This document shows positions 1 to 9,682 of a stretch of DNA of 64,000 nt, one piece after another. This DNA is from Blastococcus sp. URHD0036. Its GTDB lineage: Bacteria; Actinomycetota; Actinomycetes; Mycobacteriales; Geodermatophilaceae. Position 1 is the first letter of the stretch. Each line of letters begins with the position of its first letter. A program made the position numbers and the translations under genes. Location: contig NZ_JNIK01000016.1 of assembly GCF_000701365.1 (NCBI RefSeq), forward strand, positions 62,001 to 126,000, written 5' to 3'. The notes under the pieces are model-generated. The model searched no databases and was not told the origin of the DNA. It saw only the letters and a program-made list of their open reading frames with translations.

Positions 1-62
1 CTAGGATCAACGGGCGCACGGCCAGGGAGCCGTCGCTCGATCCGGCGAGGGGCGACGAACAC

Positions 63-1427
63 GTGGTGGACCTGAGCTCGATCATCAAGGCCTACGACGT
101 CCGCGGCGTGGTGCCCGACGAGTGGGACGAGCACGTCGCCCGCCGGATCGGCGCGGCGTTCGCCGAGTTCGTGCACGCCGAGACCGGCGCGACCGCCGTC
201 GTCACCGCGCACGACATGCGCGACTCCTCCGTGCCGCTGTCGCGGGCCTTCGCCGAGGGCGTGCTGTCGCGCGGGGTGGACGTCGTCGAGGCCGGGCTCG
301 GCTCGACCGACCTGCTCTACTTCGCGGCCGGCTCGCTCGGCGTCCCCGGCGCGATGTTCACCGCCAGCCACAACCCCGCGCAGTACAACGGCATCAAGCT
401 GTGCCGCGCCGGGGCCGCGCCCATCGGCCAGGAGTCCGGGCTGGTCACCATCCGCGAGCTCGCCGAGGTCGACAGCTACGACCGGGTGCCCGACCGGCAG
501 GCCCAGATCTCCCAGCGCGACCTCCTCGCCGAGTACGCCGCGTACCTCCGGGAGCTGGTCGACCTCTCGACGATCCGTCCGCTGCGCGTCGTCGTCGACG
601 CCGGCAACGGCATGGGCGGGCACACGGTGCCGGTGGTCCTCGCCGGGCTGCCGATGGACGTCGTCCCCCTCTACTTCGAGCTCGACGGCAGCTTCCCCAA
701 CCACGAGGCCAACCCCCTGGACCCGGCGAACCTCGTCGACCTGCAGGCCGCCGTGGTCCGCGAGGGCGCCGACATCGGGCTGGCCTTCGACGGCGACGCC
801 GACCGGGTGTTCGTCGTGGACGAGCGCGGGCAGCCGGTGAGCCCCTCGGCCGTCACCGCGCTGGTCGCCGTCCGTGAGCTGGCCAAGGGCCGCGGGACGA
901 CGGTCATCCACAACCTCATCACCTCGCGGGCCGTGCCGGAGATCGTGCGCGAGCACGGCGGCGAGCCGGTGCGGACCCGCGTCGGCCACTCGTTCATCAA
1001 GGCCGAGATGGCCCGGACCGACGCGGTCTTCGGCGGTGAGCACTCCGCCCACTACTACTTCCGCGACTTCTGGCGCGCCGACACCGGCATGCTGGCCGCG
1101 ATGCACGTGCTGGCCGCGCTGGGGGAGCAGAGCGGCACGCTGTCGGAGCTCACCGCCGCCTACAGCCGCTACGCCGCCTCGGGGGAGATCAACTCCACCG
1201 TGGCCGACGCCGCGGCCCGGACGGCGGAGGTCCGCGCGGCGTACGAGGGGACCGAGGGGGTGCGGTTCGACGAGCTGGACGGGCTCACCGCCGAGCTCCC
1301 CGACGGCTCGTGGTTCAACCTGCGGGCGAGCAACACCGAGCCGCTGCTGCGGCTCAACGTGGAGGCGCCCGACGCGGCGTCCATGGAACGGCTACGGGAC
1401 CGAGTACTGGAGATGGTGCGCGCATGA
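63..1427 (+). CDS. manB: Phosphomannomutase/phosphoglucomutase
   Basis: This 454-residue protein interconverts mannose-6-phosphate and mannose-1-phosphate (possibly also the glucose phosphates), feeding GDP-mannose and cell-envelope glycans in the cytoplasm. All four alpha-D-phosphohexomutase signatures are visible: the phosphoserine loop TASHNP (residues 100-105, Ser102), the Mg-binding loop DGDADR (243-248), the sugar-binding GEHS (325-328) and the phosphate loop RASNTEP (421-427). Length is normal for the family. The start is GTG with a GAGGGG-like ribosome site about 10 bases upstream; a second GTG follows directly. It opens an operon: its stop overlaps the next start as ATGA. The order manB, SIS protein, manA matches M. 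tuberculosis Rv3257c-Rv3255c. Whether it prefers mannose or glucose phosphate cannot be told from sequence. Confidence 0.95.
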   Translation: MVDLSSIIKAYDVRGVVPDEWDEHVARRIGAAFAEFVHAETGATAVVTAHDMRDSSVPLSRAFAEGVLSRGVDVVEAGLGSTDLLYFAAGSLGVPGAMFTASHNPAQYNGIKLCRAGAAPIGQESGLVTIRELAEVDSYDRVPDRQAQISQRDLLAEYAAYLRELVDLSTIRPLRVVVDAGNGMGGHTVPVVLAGLPMDVVPLYFELDGSFPNHEANPLDPANLVDLQAAVVREGADIGLAFDGDADRVFVVDERGQPVSPSAVTALVAVRELAKGRGTTVIHNLITSRAVPEIVREHGGEPVRTRVGHSFIKAEMARTDAVFGGEHSAHYYFRDFWRADTGMLAAMHVLAALGEQSGTLSELTAAYSRYAASGEINSTVADAAARTAEVRAAYEGTEGVRFDELDGLTAELPDGSWFNLRASNTEPLLRLNVEAPDAASMERLRDRVLEMVRA

Positions 1428-1657
1428 CCGCAATCACGGGACCCCTGGGCCTGGACCCGGCCCTGCTGGAGATCCTCGCCTGCCCCGACACCCACCACAG
1501 CCCGCTGACGGTCGACGAGGCCGCCGCCGAGCTGCTCTGCAGCACCTGCGACCGGGCGTTCCCGGTGCGCGACGGCATCCCCGTCCTGCTGCTCGACGAG
1601 GCCCGCCACCGCGGTCCCGAGGAGCTCGCACGCCAGCGGGGCACCGCCGGCGCATGA
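1424..1657 (+). CDS. Trm112-like small zinc-ribbon protein
   Basis: The 77-residue product matches the Trm112/UPF0434 family: an ILACPD motif near residues 17-22, a CSTC knuckle near 37-40, then the typical FPVRDGIPVLL strand. In bacteria these proteins are small, probably zinc-binding and mostly uncharacterised; the eukaryotic relative activates methyltransferases. The ATG at 1424 overlaps the manB stop by 4 bp, and the next gene starts inside its stop region with another 4 bp overlap, so it is translationally coupled between manB and the SIS isomerase. The first knuckle shows only one cysteine (CPD rather than CPxC), so metal binding may be partial. Its role in mannose metabolism is unknown; the position is conserved in Actinobacteria. 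Confidence 0.85.
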   Translation: MTAITGPLGLDPALLEILACPDTHHSPLTVDEAAAELLCSTCDRAFPVRDGIPVLLLDEARHRGPEELARQRGTAGA

Positions 1658-2799
1658 CCGCGCCGGAGCTGGCCGAGGAGGTCCTCGACGACCTCGAGGT
1701 GCTGCGCGCCCGCGACCCCCGGGGGCTCCTGCCGGCCGTCGCCGGCGCCGGCGCCCAGGTCCGCGAGACCGCCCGGCTGGTCGAGGAGGCCGGGCTGGCG
1801 CGGGTCGCCGAGGGCGGCCGCCCCCGCGGCCTGGTGATCGTCGGCCGGCGCGAGGGCGCGGTGGCGGCGTCGGTGCTGCGGGCCCTGCTGGGGCCGGCGA
1901 GCCCGGTGACCGTCGACGTCGTCCCGGGGCCGGACCTGCCGGTGTGGACCGGGCCGACCGACATCGCCGTCGTCGCCACGCGGACCGGCGCCGGGCGGTA
2001 CGCCGTGGCGCCGGCCTACGAGGCGGCCCGGCGCGGCGTCACGCTCGTCGGCATCGGGGCCGAGGACGCGCCGCTGCGCGCCGCCTGCTCCACCGCCCGC
2101 GCCCCCTACGTGCCGCTGCCGCACTCCCGGGTCCAGGGGACGACGCTGTGGTCGCTGCTCACGCCGTTGCTGAAGCTGGCCACCGACCTCGGGCTCGTCG
2201 CCGACGCCACCGCCGACCTGGCGCTGATCGCCGACGCGCTGGACGAGGTCGCCCGCGAGTGCGGCCCGGCGCAGGAGTCCTTCGTCAACCCGGCCAAGAC
2301 CCTCGCGCTCGAGCTGCTGGACGCGCTGCCGGTGATCGCCGCCGAGGGGCCGCTGGCCGGCGCCGCGGCCACCCGCGTGGCCGACCAGCTGGAGACCCTC
2401 GCCGGCCTGCCGGTCACCACGTTCCGGCTGCCCGACCAGCGGGTCGCCGCGCGCGCCGTGCTCGGCGGCCCGCTGGCGCCCCGCGACGGCGCGGACGACT
2501 TCTTCCGCGACCGCTCCGAGGACGCCGGCCGGCGGCTGCGGCTGCTCACCATCCGCGACACCGACGCCGGCGACCACGACGGCCAGGGGGAGCGCGAGCC
2601 GCGCTCGGCCTCGGAGGCGATGCAGGAGGTGCTGCGCACCGCGACCGGCGCCAACGTCCCGGTCAGCGCGCTCGCCGAGTACGGGGAGCCGGAGCGGTAC
2701 GGGCGGATGTGCCGCCTGGCCCGGCAGCTGGCGGTGGCCGACTTCAGCGCGGTCTACCTCGCGCTCGCCCTGGACCAGGAGCGGGCGCTGCGCTCCTGA
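1654..2799 (+). CDS. SIS-domain phosphosugar isomerase-like protein
   Basis: A 381-residue protein in the position of Rv3256c, between manB and manA. The first third carries a sugar-isomerase (SIS) fold: a GLVIVGRREGA loop near residues 58-68 and alternating beta strands such as DIAVVAT. The C-terminal half resembles the bifunctional phosphoglucose/phosphomannose isomerase C-terminal domain (NPAKTLALELLDALPVIAAEGPLAG). It may interconvert fructose-6-phosphate and mannose-6-phosphate or regulate that step; true enzymatic activity is unproven for this actinobacterial group. The ATG at 1654 overlaps the upstream stop (ATGA). The reading frame stays open far upstream, but the coupled ATG and the start of homology-like sequence support this start. 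Confidence 0.8.
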   Translation: MTAPELAEEVLDDLEVLRARDPRGLLPAVAGAGAQVRETARLVEEAGLARVAEGGRPRGLVIVGRREGAVAASVLRALLGPASPVTVDVVPGPDLPVWTGPTDIAVVATRTGAGRYAVAPAYEAARRGVTLVGIGAEDAPLRAACSTARAPYVPLPHSRVQGTTLWSLLTPLLKLATDLGLVADATADLALIADALDEVARECGPAQESFVNPAKTLALELLDALPVIAAEGPLAGAAATRVADQLETLAGLPVTTFRLPDQRVAARAVLGGPLAPRDGADDFFRDRSEDAGRRLRLLTIRDTDAGDHDGQGEREPRSASEAMQEVLRTATGANVPVSALAEYGEPERYGRMCRLARQLAVADFSAVYLALALDQERALRS

Positions 2800-2908
2800 G
2801 CACGGGGTCGGCGACCACCCGGTCGCGGGACGGCAGCCCACGCACCACCATCGGTGACACGGAATCGAGACACCGGCACACGAGTGCCGAGCGAGCGGAG
2901 GAACCCCC

Positions 2909-3856
2909 GTGGCGGGTGGACTGGCAGCCCTGTTGGACGACGTCGCGACGCTGGCCCGCGCGGCCGCCGCCTCCATCGACGACGTCGGCGCCGCCGCTGC
3001 GAAGGCGAGCGCCAAGGCCGCCGGGGTGGTCGTCGACGACACCGCGGTGACGCCGCAGTACGTGCAGGGCCTCGCCGCCGAGCGGGAGATCCCGATCGTC
3101 TGGCGGATCGCGAAGGGCTCGCTGCGCAACAAGCTGCTCTTCATCCTCCCGGCGATCATGCTGCTCAGCCAGTTCGCCGAGGGCCTGCTGACCCCGCTGC
3201 TCATGGTCGGCGGCTGTTACCTGGCGTTCGAGGGCGCGGAGAAGATCTGGGAGAAGGTCAGCGGCCACGGCCACGGGGCCGGCGGCGCCGACGCGGAGGT
3301 CAAGGACGAGGCCACGATCGTCTCCGGCGCCGTCCGCACGGACTTCATCCTGTCCGCCGAGATCATGGTCATCTCGCTGAACGAGGTCACCGACGAACCG
3401 TTCGTGGCCCGGCTGGTGACGCTGATCGTCGTCGCCTTCGCGATCACCGCGCTGGTCTACGGCGTCGTCGGGCTGATCGTGAAGATGGACGACGCCGGGC
3501 TGAGCCTGTCCCAGCGGGAGAACTCCGGACTGGCCGGCGTCGGCCGCGGCCTGGTCAAGGCGATGCCCAAGCTGCTCACCGGCCTGGCGGTCATCGGCAC
3601 CGCCGCGATGCTGTGGGTGGGCGGGCACATCCTGCTGGTGGGCGCCGACGACCTGGGCTGGCACGGCCCCTACGACGTCGTCCACCACCTGGAGGAGCGT
3701 GCGCACGAGGCCGCCGGCGGGGTCGTCGGCTGGCTGGTGAACACGCTGGGCAGCGCGGTGGTGGGGTTGCTCGTCGGCGCGGTCATCGTGCTCGTCTGGC
3801 TGCTGGTGCAGCGGCTGCGGGGCAAGGGCGCGGCGACACACGACGCCGCGCACTGA
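2909..3856 (+). CDS. DUF808 family (YedI-like) inner-membrane protein
   Basis: The 315-residue protein has the DUF808 signature: an N-terminal MAGGLAALLDDVA segment, a soluble Ala-rich helix, the VVVDDTAVTPQYV motif, then several hydrophobic segments (roughly residues 75-105, 155-190, 205-235 and 275-300). E. coli YedI is the family reference; its function is unknown. The GTG start is preceded by an excellent GGAGGA site (about 2897-2902). It sits between the SIS gene and glpD and is not part of the M. tuberculosis order, so it looks like a lineage-specific insertion. A compact hairpin follows the stop. Membrane location is inferred from hydrophobicity. Confidence 0.85.
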   Translation: MAGGLAALLDDVATLARAAAASIDDVGAAAAKASAKAAGVVVDDTAVTPQYVQGLAAEREIPIVWRIAKGSLRNKLLFILPAIMLLSQFAEGLLTPLLMVGGCYLAFEGAEKIWEKVSGHGHGAGGADAEVKDEATIVSGAVRTDFILSAEIMVISLNEVTDEPFVARLVTLIVVAFAITALVYGVVGLIVKMDDAGLSLSQRENSGLAGVGRGLVKAMPKLLTGLAVIGTAAMLWVGGHILLVGADDLGWHGPYDVVHHLEERAHEAAGGVVGWLVNTLGSAVVGLLVGAVIVLVWLLVQRLRGKGAATHDAAH

Positions 3857-3862
3857 CGACGG

Positions 3863-3883
3863 GTCCGGCCCGGCTGGCCGGAC
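3863..3883 (+). terminator. Hairpin after the DUF808 gene
   Basis: The arms GTCCGGCC (3863-3870) and GGCCGGAC (3876-3883) pair perfectly around a CGGCT loop, 6 bases after the DUF808 stop. There is no T-run, as is usual for GC-rich actinobacterial terminators. It may attenuate read-through into glpD, whose start lies 20 bases further on. Confidence 0.5.
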
Positions 3884-3902
3884 GACGGGGACAGTGGGGG
3901 AC

Positions 3903-5696
3903 ATGGACCGGGGAGCGACCGACCGCACGCTGCTGTCACCCGAGCGGCGGCGCGCCGACCGGGCCCGGCTGGTCGACGGGGTGGTGGACGTCCTGGTCAT
4001 CGGCGGCGGGGTCACCGGCGCCGGCGCCGCGCTGGACGCCGCCAGCCGCGGCCTGTCGGTGGGGCTGCTCGAGGCCCGCGACTGGGCCGCCGGCACCTCC
4101 AGCCGCTCCAGCAAGCTCATCCACGGCGGGCTGCGCTACCTGGAGCAGCTGGCGTTCCCGCTGGTGCACGAGGCGCTGCAGGAGCGCTCCCGGCTGGTGA
4201 CGACGATCGCCCCGCACCTGGTCCGGCCGCTGCCGTTCCTGCTGCCGCTGACCGCGCCGGTGTGGCAGCGCGCCTACTACGGCGCCGGGGTGGCGCTCTA
4301 CGACGTGCTCGGCGCCGCGCTGACCGCCGACCGGGGCGTGCCGGCGCACCGCCACCTCTCCCGACGGGCCGCGCTCGCGGAGTTCCCCGGGCTGGCGCCC
4401 GGGTCCGTCCGGGGCGCGATCCGCTACTGGGACGCCCAGGTCGACGACGCCCGGCACACCCTCGCCGTGGTGCGGACCGCCGCCTCGTTCGGCGCCGCCT
4501 GCCTGTCCAGCGCCCGGGTGACCGGCCTGGTCCGGGAGGGATCGGGGGAGAGCGCCCCGGTGGTCGGCGTGCGCGTGGCCGACCTGACCGACGGGTCCTC
4601 CTACGTGGTGCGGGCCCGCAGCGTCATCGCCGCCACCGGCGTGTGGAGCGACGACGTGGGGCAGATGCTGGGCGACAGCGCGCCCAGCCTCCGGGTGCGC
4701 GCCAGCAAGGGCGTGCACCTCGTCGTGCCGCGCGAGGCGATCGACGGTGGGCAGTTCGCCGGGACGGCGGGGGGAGGAGCGACCGGCGGCGGCCCCGACG
4801 AGCACCGGCCGGGGCTGATCCTGCGCACGCCGACCAGCGTGCTGTTCGTCATCCCGTGGGGCGAGCAGTGGATCGTCGGGACCACCGACACCCCGTGGGT
4901 GCTGGACCGCGACCACCCCGCGGCCAGCAGCCAGGACATCGCCTACCTCCTCGACCAGGTCAACCGCGTGCTGCGGCGGCCGCTGACCGCCGACCAGATC
5001 GTGGGCGTCTACGCCGGCCTGCGGCCGCTGCTGGCCGGCGAGGCCGACCAGACCAGCCGGCTCTCCCGCGAGCACGCCGTCGTGACACCCGCGCCCGGCC
5101 TGGTGCTGGTGGCCGGGGGCAAGTACACGACCTACCGCGTCATGGCCGCCGACGCCGTGGACGCCGCCACCGCCGGGCTCCCCGGGGTGGCCCCCTCCCG
5201 GACGGCGCGCCTGCCGCTGGTCGGCGCGCACCGCTGGGCCGCGGTCCGGAACGCCGCTCCCGATCTCGCCGCCGCCGCCGGCCTGCCCGTGGAGACGGTC
5301 GGCCGGCTCCTCCAGCGGCACGGTGACCAGGTCGGCGCCGTGCTGGCCCTCGCGGCGGCGGACCCGGCGCTGGCCCGCCCGCTGCCCGGGGCGCCGGCGC
5401 ACCTCGCCGCGGAGGTGGTGCAGGCGGTGACCGCCGAGGGTGCGCTGCACCTGGACGACGTCCTCACCCGCCGCACCCGGGTCTCGATCAGCACGCCGCA
5501 CCGGGGAACGGAGTCGGCCCCGGCCGTCGCCGAGCTGATGGCGGGGGTCCTCGGCTGGGACGCCGAGCGGACCGGGCGCGAGGTGGCGCACTACGAGGCC
5601 CGGGTCGCCGCCGAGCGGGAGTCGCAGCGGATGCCCGACGACCGGACGGCGGACGCGGCGCGGCTGGGCGCGGAGGACGTGCGCGCCGCCGTCTGA
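3903..5696 (+). CDS. glpD: Aerobic glycerol-3-phosphate dehydrogenase (FAD)
   Basis: The enzyme oxidises sn-glycerol-3-phosphate to dihydroxyacetone phosphate at the membrane and passes electrons to quinone. The N-terminus carries the FAD-binding GGGVTGAGAALDAASRG motif followed by the family signature SSRSSKLIHGGLRYLE. Later come a DAO-fold segment ending in PWGEQWIVGTTDTPW, the GLRPLLAGE stretch, and a C-terminal helical domain characteristic of bacterial GlpD. Length (597-600 residues) is normal. A short Gly-rich insert lies near residues 290-300. Start choice is ambiguous: ATG 3903 has GGGG about 11 bases upstream, and an in-frame GTG at 3894 is possible. No glpF or glpK is adjacent, so it stands alone between DUF808 and manA. 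Confidence 0.93.
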   Translation: MDRGATDRTLLSPERRRADRARLVDGVVDVLVIGGGVTGAGAALDAASRGLSVGLLEARDWAAGTSSRSSKLIHGGLRYLEQLAFPLVHEALQERSRLVTTIAPHLVRPLPFLLPLTAPVWQRAYYGAGVALYDVLGAALTADRGVPAHRHLSRRAALAEFPGLAPGSVRGAIRYWDAQVDDARHTLAVVRTAASFGAACLSSARVTGLVREGSGESAPVVGVRVADLTDGSSYVVRARSVIAATGVWSDDVGQMLGDSAPSLRVRASKGVHLVVPREAIDGGQFAGTAGGGATGGGPDEHRPGLILRTPTSVLFVIPWGEQWIVGTTDTPWVLDRDHPAASSQDIAYLLDQVNRVLRRPLTADQIVGVYAGLRPLLAGEADQTSRLSREHAVVTPAPGLVLVAGGKYTTYRVMAADAVDAATAGLPGVAPSRTARLPLVGAHRWAAVRNAAPDLAAAAGLPVETVGRLLQRHGDQVGAVLALAAADPALARPLPGAPAHLAAEVVQAVTAEGALHLDDVLTRRTRVSISTPHRGTESAPAVAELMAGVLGWDAERTGREVAHYEARVAAERESQRMPDDRTADAARLGAEDVRAAV

Positions 5697-5772
5697 GGCC
5701 GCCGGTACCCCCGGTGGGGGATGTGCCGGGGGGATCACGAGCGCTACACACCTCAGGTGCCCGACTCGCCGG

Positions 5773-5778
5773 TAACCT
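5773..5778 (+). promoter_or_regulatory. Putative -10 hexamer for manA (near-leaderless)
   Basis: TAACCT lies 8 bases upstream of the manA ATG. Initiation about 7 bases downstream would give an mRNA with almost no 5' leader, and no clear ribosome site precedes the ATG. No good -35 element is visible. Confidence 0.45.
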
Positions 5779-5786
5779 CCTCGTCG

Positions 5787-6971
5787 ATGTGGCACCTCAC
5801 CAGCAACGTCCGTCACTACCCGTGGGGTAGCCGCACCGTCATCCCCGAGCTGCTCGGCCGACCGGCTCCCGCGGAGCTGCCGCACGCCGAGCTCTGGATG
5901 GGTGCCCACCCGGACCTGCCCAGCCTGCTGGCCGACGGGCGCCCGCTGGACAAGGCCATCGTCGAGGACCCGGTGCGGATGCTCGGCCCGCGCGTGGTCG
6001 AGCGGTTCGGGGACCGGCTGCCCTTCCTGATGAAGGTGCTGGCCGCCGAGACCCCGCTGTCGCTGCAGGCCCATCCCACGATCGAGCAGGCGACCGCCGG
6101 GTACGCGGCCGAGGAGGCCGCCGGCATCCCGCAGGACGACCCGGCCCGCACGTTCAAGGACCCGTGGCACAAGCCCGAGCTGCTGCTGGCCCTGACGACC
6201 TTCGAGGCCCTCTGCGGCTTCCGGCCGGTCGAGGAGTCGCTGCACTGCCTGGCCAAGCTGCAGCTGCCCGAGCTCAAGCCGACCATCGCGGCCCTGGCCC
6301 GGGGGGGTCTGCGGACGGCCATCCCGCAGCTCATCGCGCTGTCGGGCAAGCGGCGCAGCCACCTCGTCGAGGCGGTCGCGCGGCGGGCCGGACAGTTCGT
6401 GGCCGCCGCCGACCCGGAGTTCATCAACACCTACCGCTGGGCCGTCCGGCTGGCCGAGGCCTATCCGGGCGACCCGGGCGTCGTCATCTCACTCATGTGC
6501 AACCACCTGAAGCTGGCGCCCGGGGAGGCGATCTTCCTGCCCGCCGGGAACCTGCACGCCTACCTGTGCGGCGCCGGCGTGGAGGTCATGGCCAGCTCGG
6601 ACAACGTGCTGCGGGGCGGGCTGACCCACAAGCATGTCGACCTGGCGGCGCTGATCGAGGTGCTGGACTTCACCGACGGCCGGGTGCCGGTGATGCACCC
6701 GGTGCTCGGCCCCGGCGGCCTGCGCTACCCGGTGCCGGTCGACGACTTCGACCTCACCCGGTGCCAGCTCGACCACCAGGCGGGCAGCCTCACCACGGCC
6801 GGGCCGCAGGTGCTGCTGTGCACGGAGGGCGAGGCCGTCCTCTCCGGCGAGGCGGGCGGCGGCGAGGAACTGGTGCTGCGCCGCGGGGAGTCGGCGTTCG
6901 TGCCGGCCGGTGAGCCGGTGAGCGCCCGCGGTCCCGCGGTCCTCTACCGGTCCACCACCAACGTGCGCTGA
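5787..6971 (+). CDS. manA: Mannose-6-phosphate isomerase, type I
   Basis: This 394-residue zinc enzyme converts fructose-6-phosphate and mannose-6-phosphate, supplying ManB. Type I signatures are clear: MWHLTSNVRHYPWGSRTVIPELLG at the N-terminus, zinc-ligand segments LQAHP and WHKPELL, and the block CNHLKLAPGEAIFLPAGNLHAYL with the metal-binding His. A downstream SSDNVLRGGLTHKHVD motif is also typical. I chose ATG 5787, where homology begins and where a -10 hexamer sits just upstream; the frame is open to 5721. It corresponds to Rv3255c but is separated from manB and the SIS gene by the DUF808 and glpD insertion, so it has its own promoter. Confidence 0.95.
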   Translation: MWHLTSNVRHYPWGSRTVIPELLGRPAPAELPHAELWMGAHPDLPSLLADGRPLDKAIVEDPVRMLGPRVVERFGDRLPFLMKVLAAETPLSLQAHPTIEQATAGYAAEEAAGIPQDDPARTFKDPWHKPELLLALTTFEALCGFRPVEESLHCLAKLQLPELKPTIAALARGGLRTAIPQLIALSGKRRSHLVEAVARRAGQFVAAADPEFINTYRWAVRLAEAYPGDPGVVISLMCNHLKLAPGEAIFLPAGNLHAYLCGAGVEVMASSDNVLRGGLTHKHVDLAALIEVLDFTDGRVPVMHPVLGPGGLRYPVPVDDFDLTRCQLDHQAGSLTTAGPQVLLCTEGEAVLSGEAGGGEELVLRRGESAFVPAGEPVSARGPAVLYRSTTNVR

Positions 6972-7033
6972 GCTCTCCGCTCGTCTCCGGCGGTCGTCCC
7001 GTGTGTCGTCCCGGGAGGGGCCGGGCGCGGACG

Positions 7034-7039
7034 TAGCGT
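7034..7039 (+). promoter_or_regulatory. Putative -10 hexamer, leaderless, for the HNH lipoprotein gene
   Basis: TAGCGT is followed by exactly six bases and then the GTG start at 7046. This spacing recurs through the window and predicts transcription starting at, or within a base or two of, the start codon. Confidence 0.55.
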
Positions 7040-7045
7040 CGGTCG

Positions 7046-7924
7046 GTGCCGCCCCGCCGTCGTCCTGCTCCGCTGGGCGCAGCCCTCGCCCTGGTGTCCC
7101 TCGTCCTGCTCGGCGGCTGCGAGACGACGTTCGGCAGCGACACCGCCGACACCGCCGAGGCCGCGATCGAGGCCGCGCGCCCCGACACCGCGCTCGCCGC
7201 CCTGGGGGAGCTCGCCGTGAAGGGCCGCGCGCCCCGCACCGGGTACGAGCGGGACCAGTTCGGCGCCGGGTGGGTCGACACCGACCGCAACGGCTGCGAC
7301 ACCCGCAACGACGTGCTCGCCCGCGACCTGACCGGGGAGGCGTTCGAGCCCGGCACCCGCGACTGCGTCGTCGTCTCGGGGACCCTGGCCGACCCCTACT
7401 CGGGGACGACGATCCCGTTCGTCCGCGGGCAGGACACCAGCGACGACGTGCAGATCGACCACGTCGTCGCCCTGTCCGACGCCTGGCAGAAGGGCGCGCA
7501 GGGGTGGGACGAGGCCACCCGGACCGCCTTCGCCAACGACCCGGAGAACCTGCTCGCCGTCGACGGGCCGCTCAACCAGCAGAAGAGCGACGGCGACGCG
7601 GCGACCTGGCTGCCGCCGAACACCTCCTACCGGTGCTCCTACGTGGCCCGGCAGGTCGCGGTGAAGCTCGACTACGGCCTGTGGGTGACCACCGCCGAGC
7701 GCGACGCCATCGCCGGCGTCCTCGCCGGGTGCCCCGACGAGCCGCTCCCCGGCTCGGGAGCGCCCGCGCCCGACGTCCCGGCGCCGGCCACCGACCCGGT
7801 CGCGGTGACCTACCCCGACTGCGCCGCGGTGCGGGCGGCCGGCGTCGCGCCGATCCGGCGCGGCGAGCCCGGCTGGAGCGATGCGTTCGACGGCGACGGT
7901 GACGGGGTCGGCTGCGAGGGCTGA
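7046..7924 (+). CDS. Secreted HNH-family nuclease lipoprotein with Excalibur domain
   Basis: A 292-residue exported protein. An Arg-rich start and hydrophobic run end in the lipobox LLGGC (Cys25), so it is probably a lipoprotein. The central part is the DUF1524/GmrSD C-terminal HNH-type domain: [15 protein letters not shown], then [15 protein letters not shown] with the catalytic-type Asp-His pair near residues 136-137, and [19 protein letters not shown]. The C-terminal 45 residues are an Excalibur calcium-binding domain ending in [12 protein letters not shown] similar layout occurs in extracellular nucleases of Gram-positive bacteria. Likely roles are nutrient scavenging from DNA or defence against external DNA; that is inference. 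It stands alone between manA and ahcY. Confidence 0.85.
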   Translation: MPPRRRPAPLGAALALVSLVLLGGCETTFGSDTADTAEAAIEAARPDTALAALGELAVKGRAPRTGYERDQFGAGWVDTDRNGCDTRNDVLARDLTGEAFEPGTRDCVVVSGTLADPYSGTTIPFVRGQDTSDDVQIDHVVALSDAWQKGAQGWDEATRTAFANDPENLLAVDGPLNQQKSDGDAATWLPPNTSYRCSYVARQVAVKLDYGLWVTTAERDAIAGVLAGCPDEPLPGSGAPAPDVPAPATDPVAVTYPDCAAVRAAGVAPIRRGEPGWSDAFDGDGDGVGCEG

Positions 7925-7940
7925 TCAGGCCCCCGTCGCG

Positions 7941-7946
7941 TAGACT
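7941..7946 (+). promoter_or_regulatory. Putative -10 hexamer for ahcY
   Basis: TAGACT sits 18 bases after the HNH gene stop and 124 bases before the ahcY ATG. Unlike most genes here, ahcY would then have a long 5' leader. No convincing -35 is visible. Confidence 0.4.
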
Positions 7947-8070
7947 GAGCGGCGGCACGAGCCCCGCCGAAGCCTCGGCATGCTCGCTCTCCCCGTTCTC
8001 GGGGATCGAAGCGACCCTGCATCCGACTGCATCGCCCGGCCAGCCTGCCGGGCACCCACCCTGGAGCGAC
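7947..8070 (+). promoter_or_regulatory. Structured 5' leader of ahcY, possible riboswitch
   Basis: This 124-base leader holds three local hairpins: GGCGG (7951-7955) with CCGCC (7964-7968); CCCCG (7991-7995) with CGGGG (8000-8004) around a TTCT loop; and GCCCGGC (8034-8040) with GCCGGGC (8047-8053). The sequence TGCATC occurs twice between them. A GGAG ribosome site lies at about 8062-8065. S-adenosylhomocysteine riboswitches are known upstream of ahcY in several bacterial groups, but I could not match the consensus core or pseudoknot by eye, so this is only a candidate regulatory leader. Confidence 0.35.
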
Positions 8071-9567
<1,497 letters not shown>

Positions 9568-9578
9568 CGGGCACCCGA

Positions 9579-9649
9579 CGGCCGGGAGAGACCCCGGCCG
9601 AGTGACACGTCGCGACACCCGCCTGGTCGAATGACCGGGCGGGTGTCGC
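9579..9649 (+). terminator. Tandem hairpins after ahcY
   Basis: Two hairpins follow the ahcY stop. The first pairs CGGCCGGG (9579-9586) with CCCGGCCG (9593-9600). The second pairs GCGACACCCGCC (9612-9623) with GGCGGGTGTCGC (9638-9649), a perfect 12 bp stem. No T-run follows. They should separate ahcY transcription from mtrA. Confidence 0.75.
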
Positions 9650-9670
9650 CGTTCCGGGCTCCGAACAGCG

Positions 9671-9676
9671 CAGAAT
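9671..9676 (+). promoter_or_regulatory. Putative -10 hexamer for mtrA (leaderless spacing)
   Basis: CAGAAT differs from TANNNT only in its first base and stands exactly six bases before the mtrA GTG start, just downstream of the ahcY terminators. The spacing matches the leaderless pattern of this window. Confidence 0.4.
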
Positions 9677-9682
9677 GGGCCC

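Noticed and set aside
118-877. Plus-strand Arg-rich frame inside manB
   Set aside because: It is a frame-shifted shadow of the phosphomannomutase gene with extreme Arg/Gly/Pro content.
7947-8070. Firm call of an SAH or SAM riboswitch before ahcY
   Set aside because: Hairpins exist, but I could not align the conserved core or pseudoknot, so I list it only as a candidate leader.
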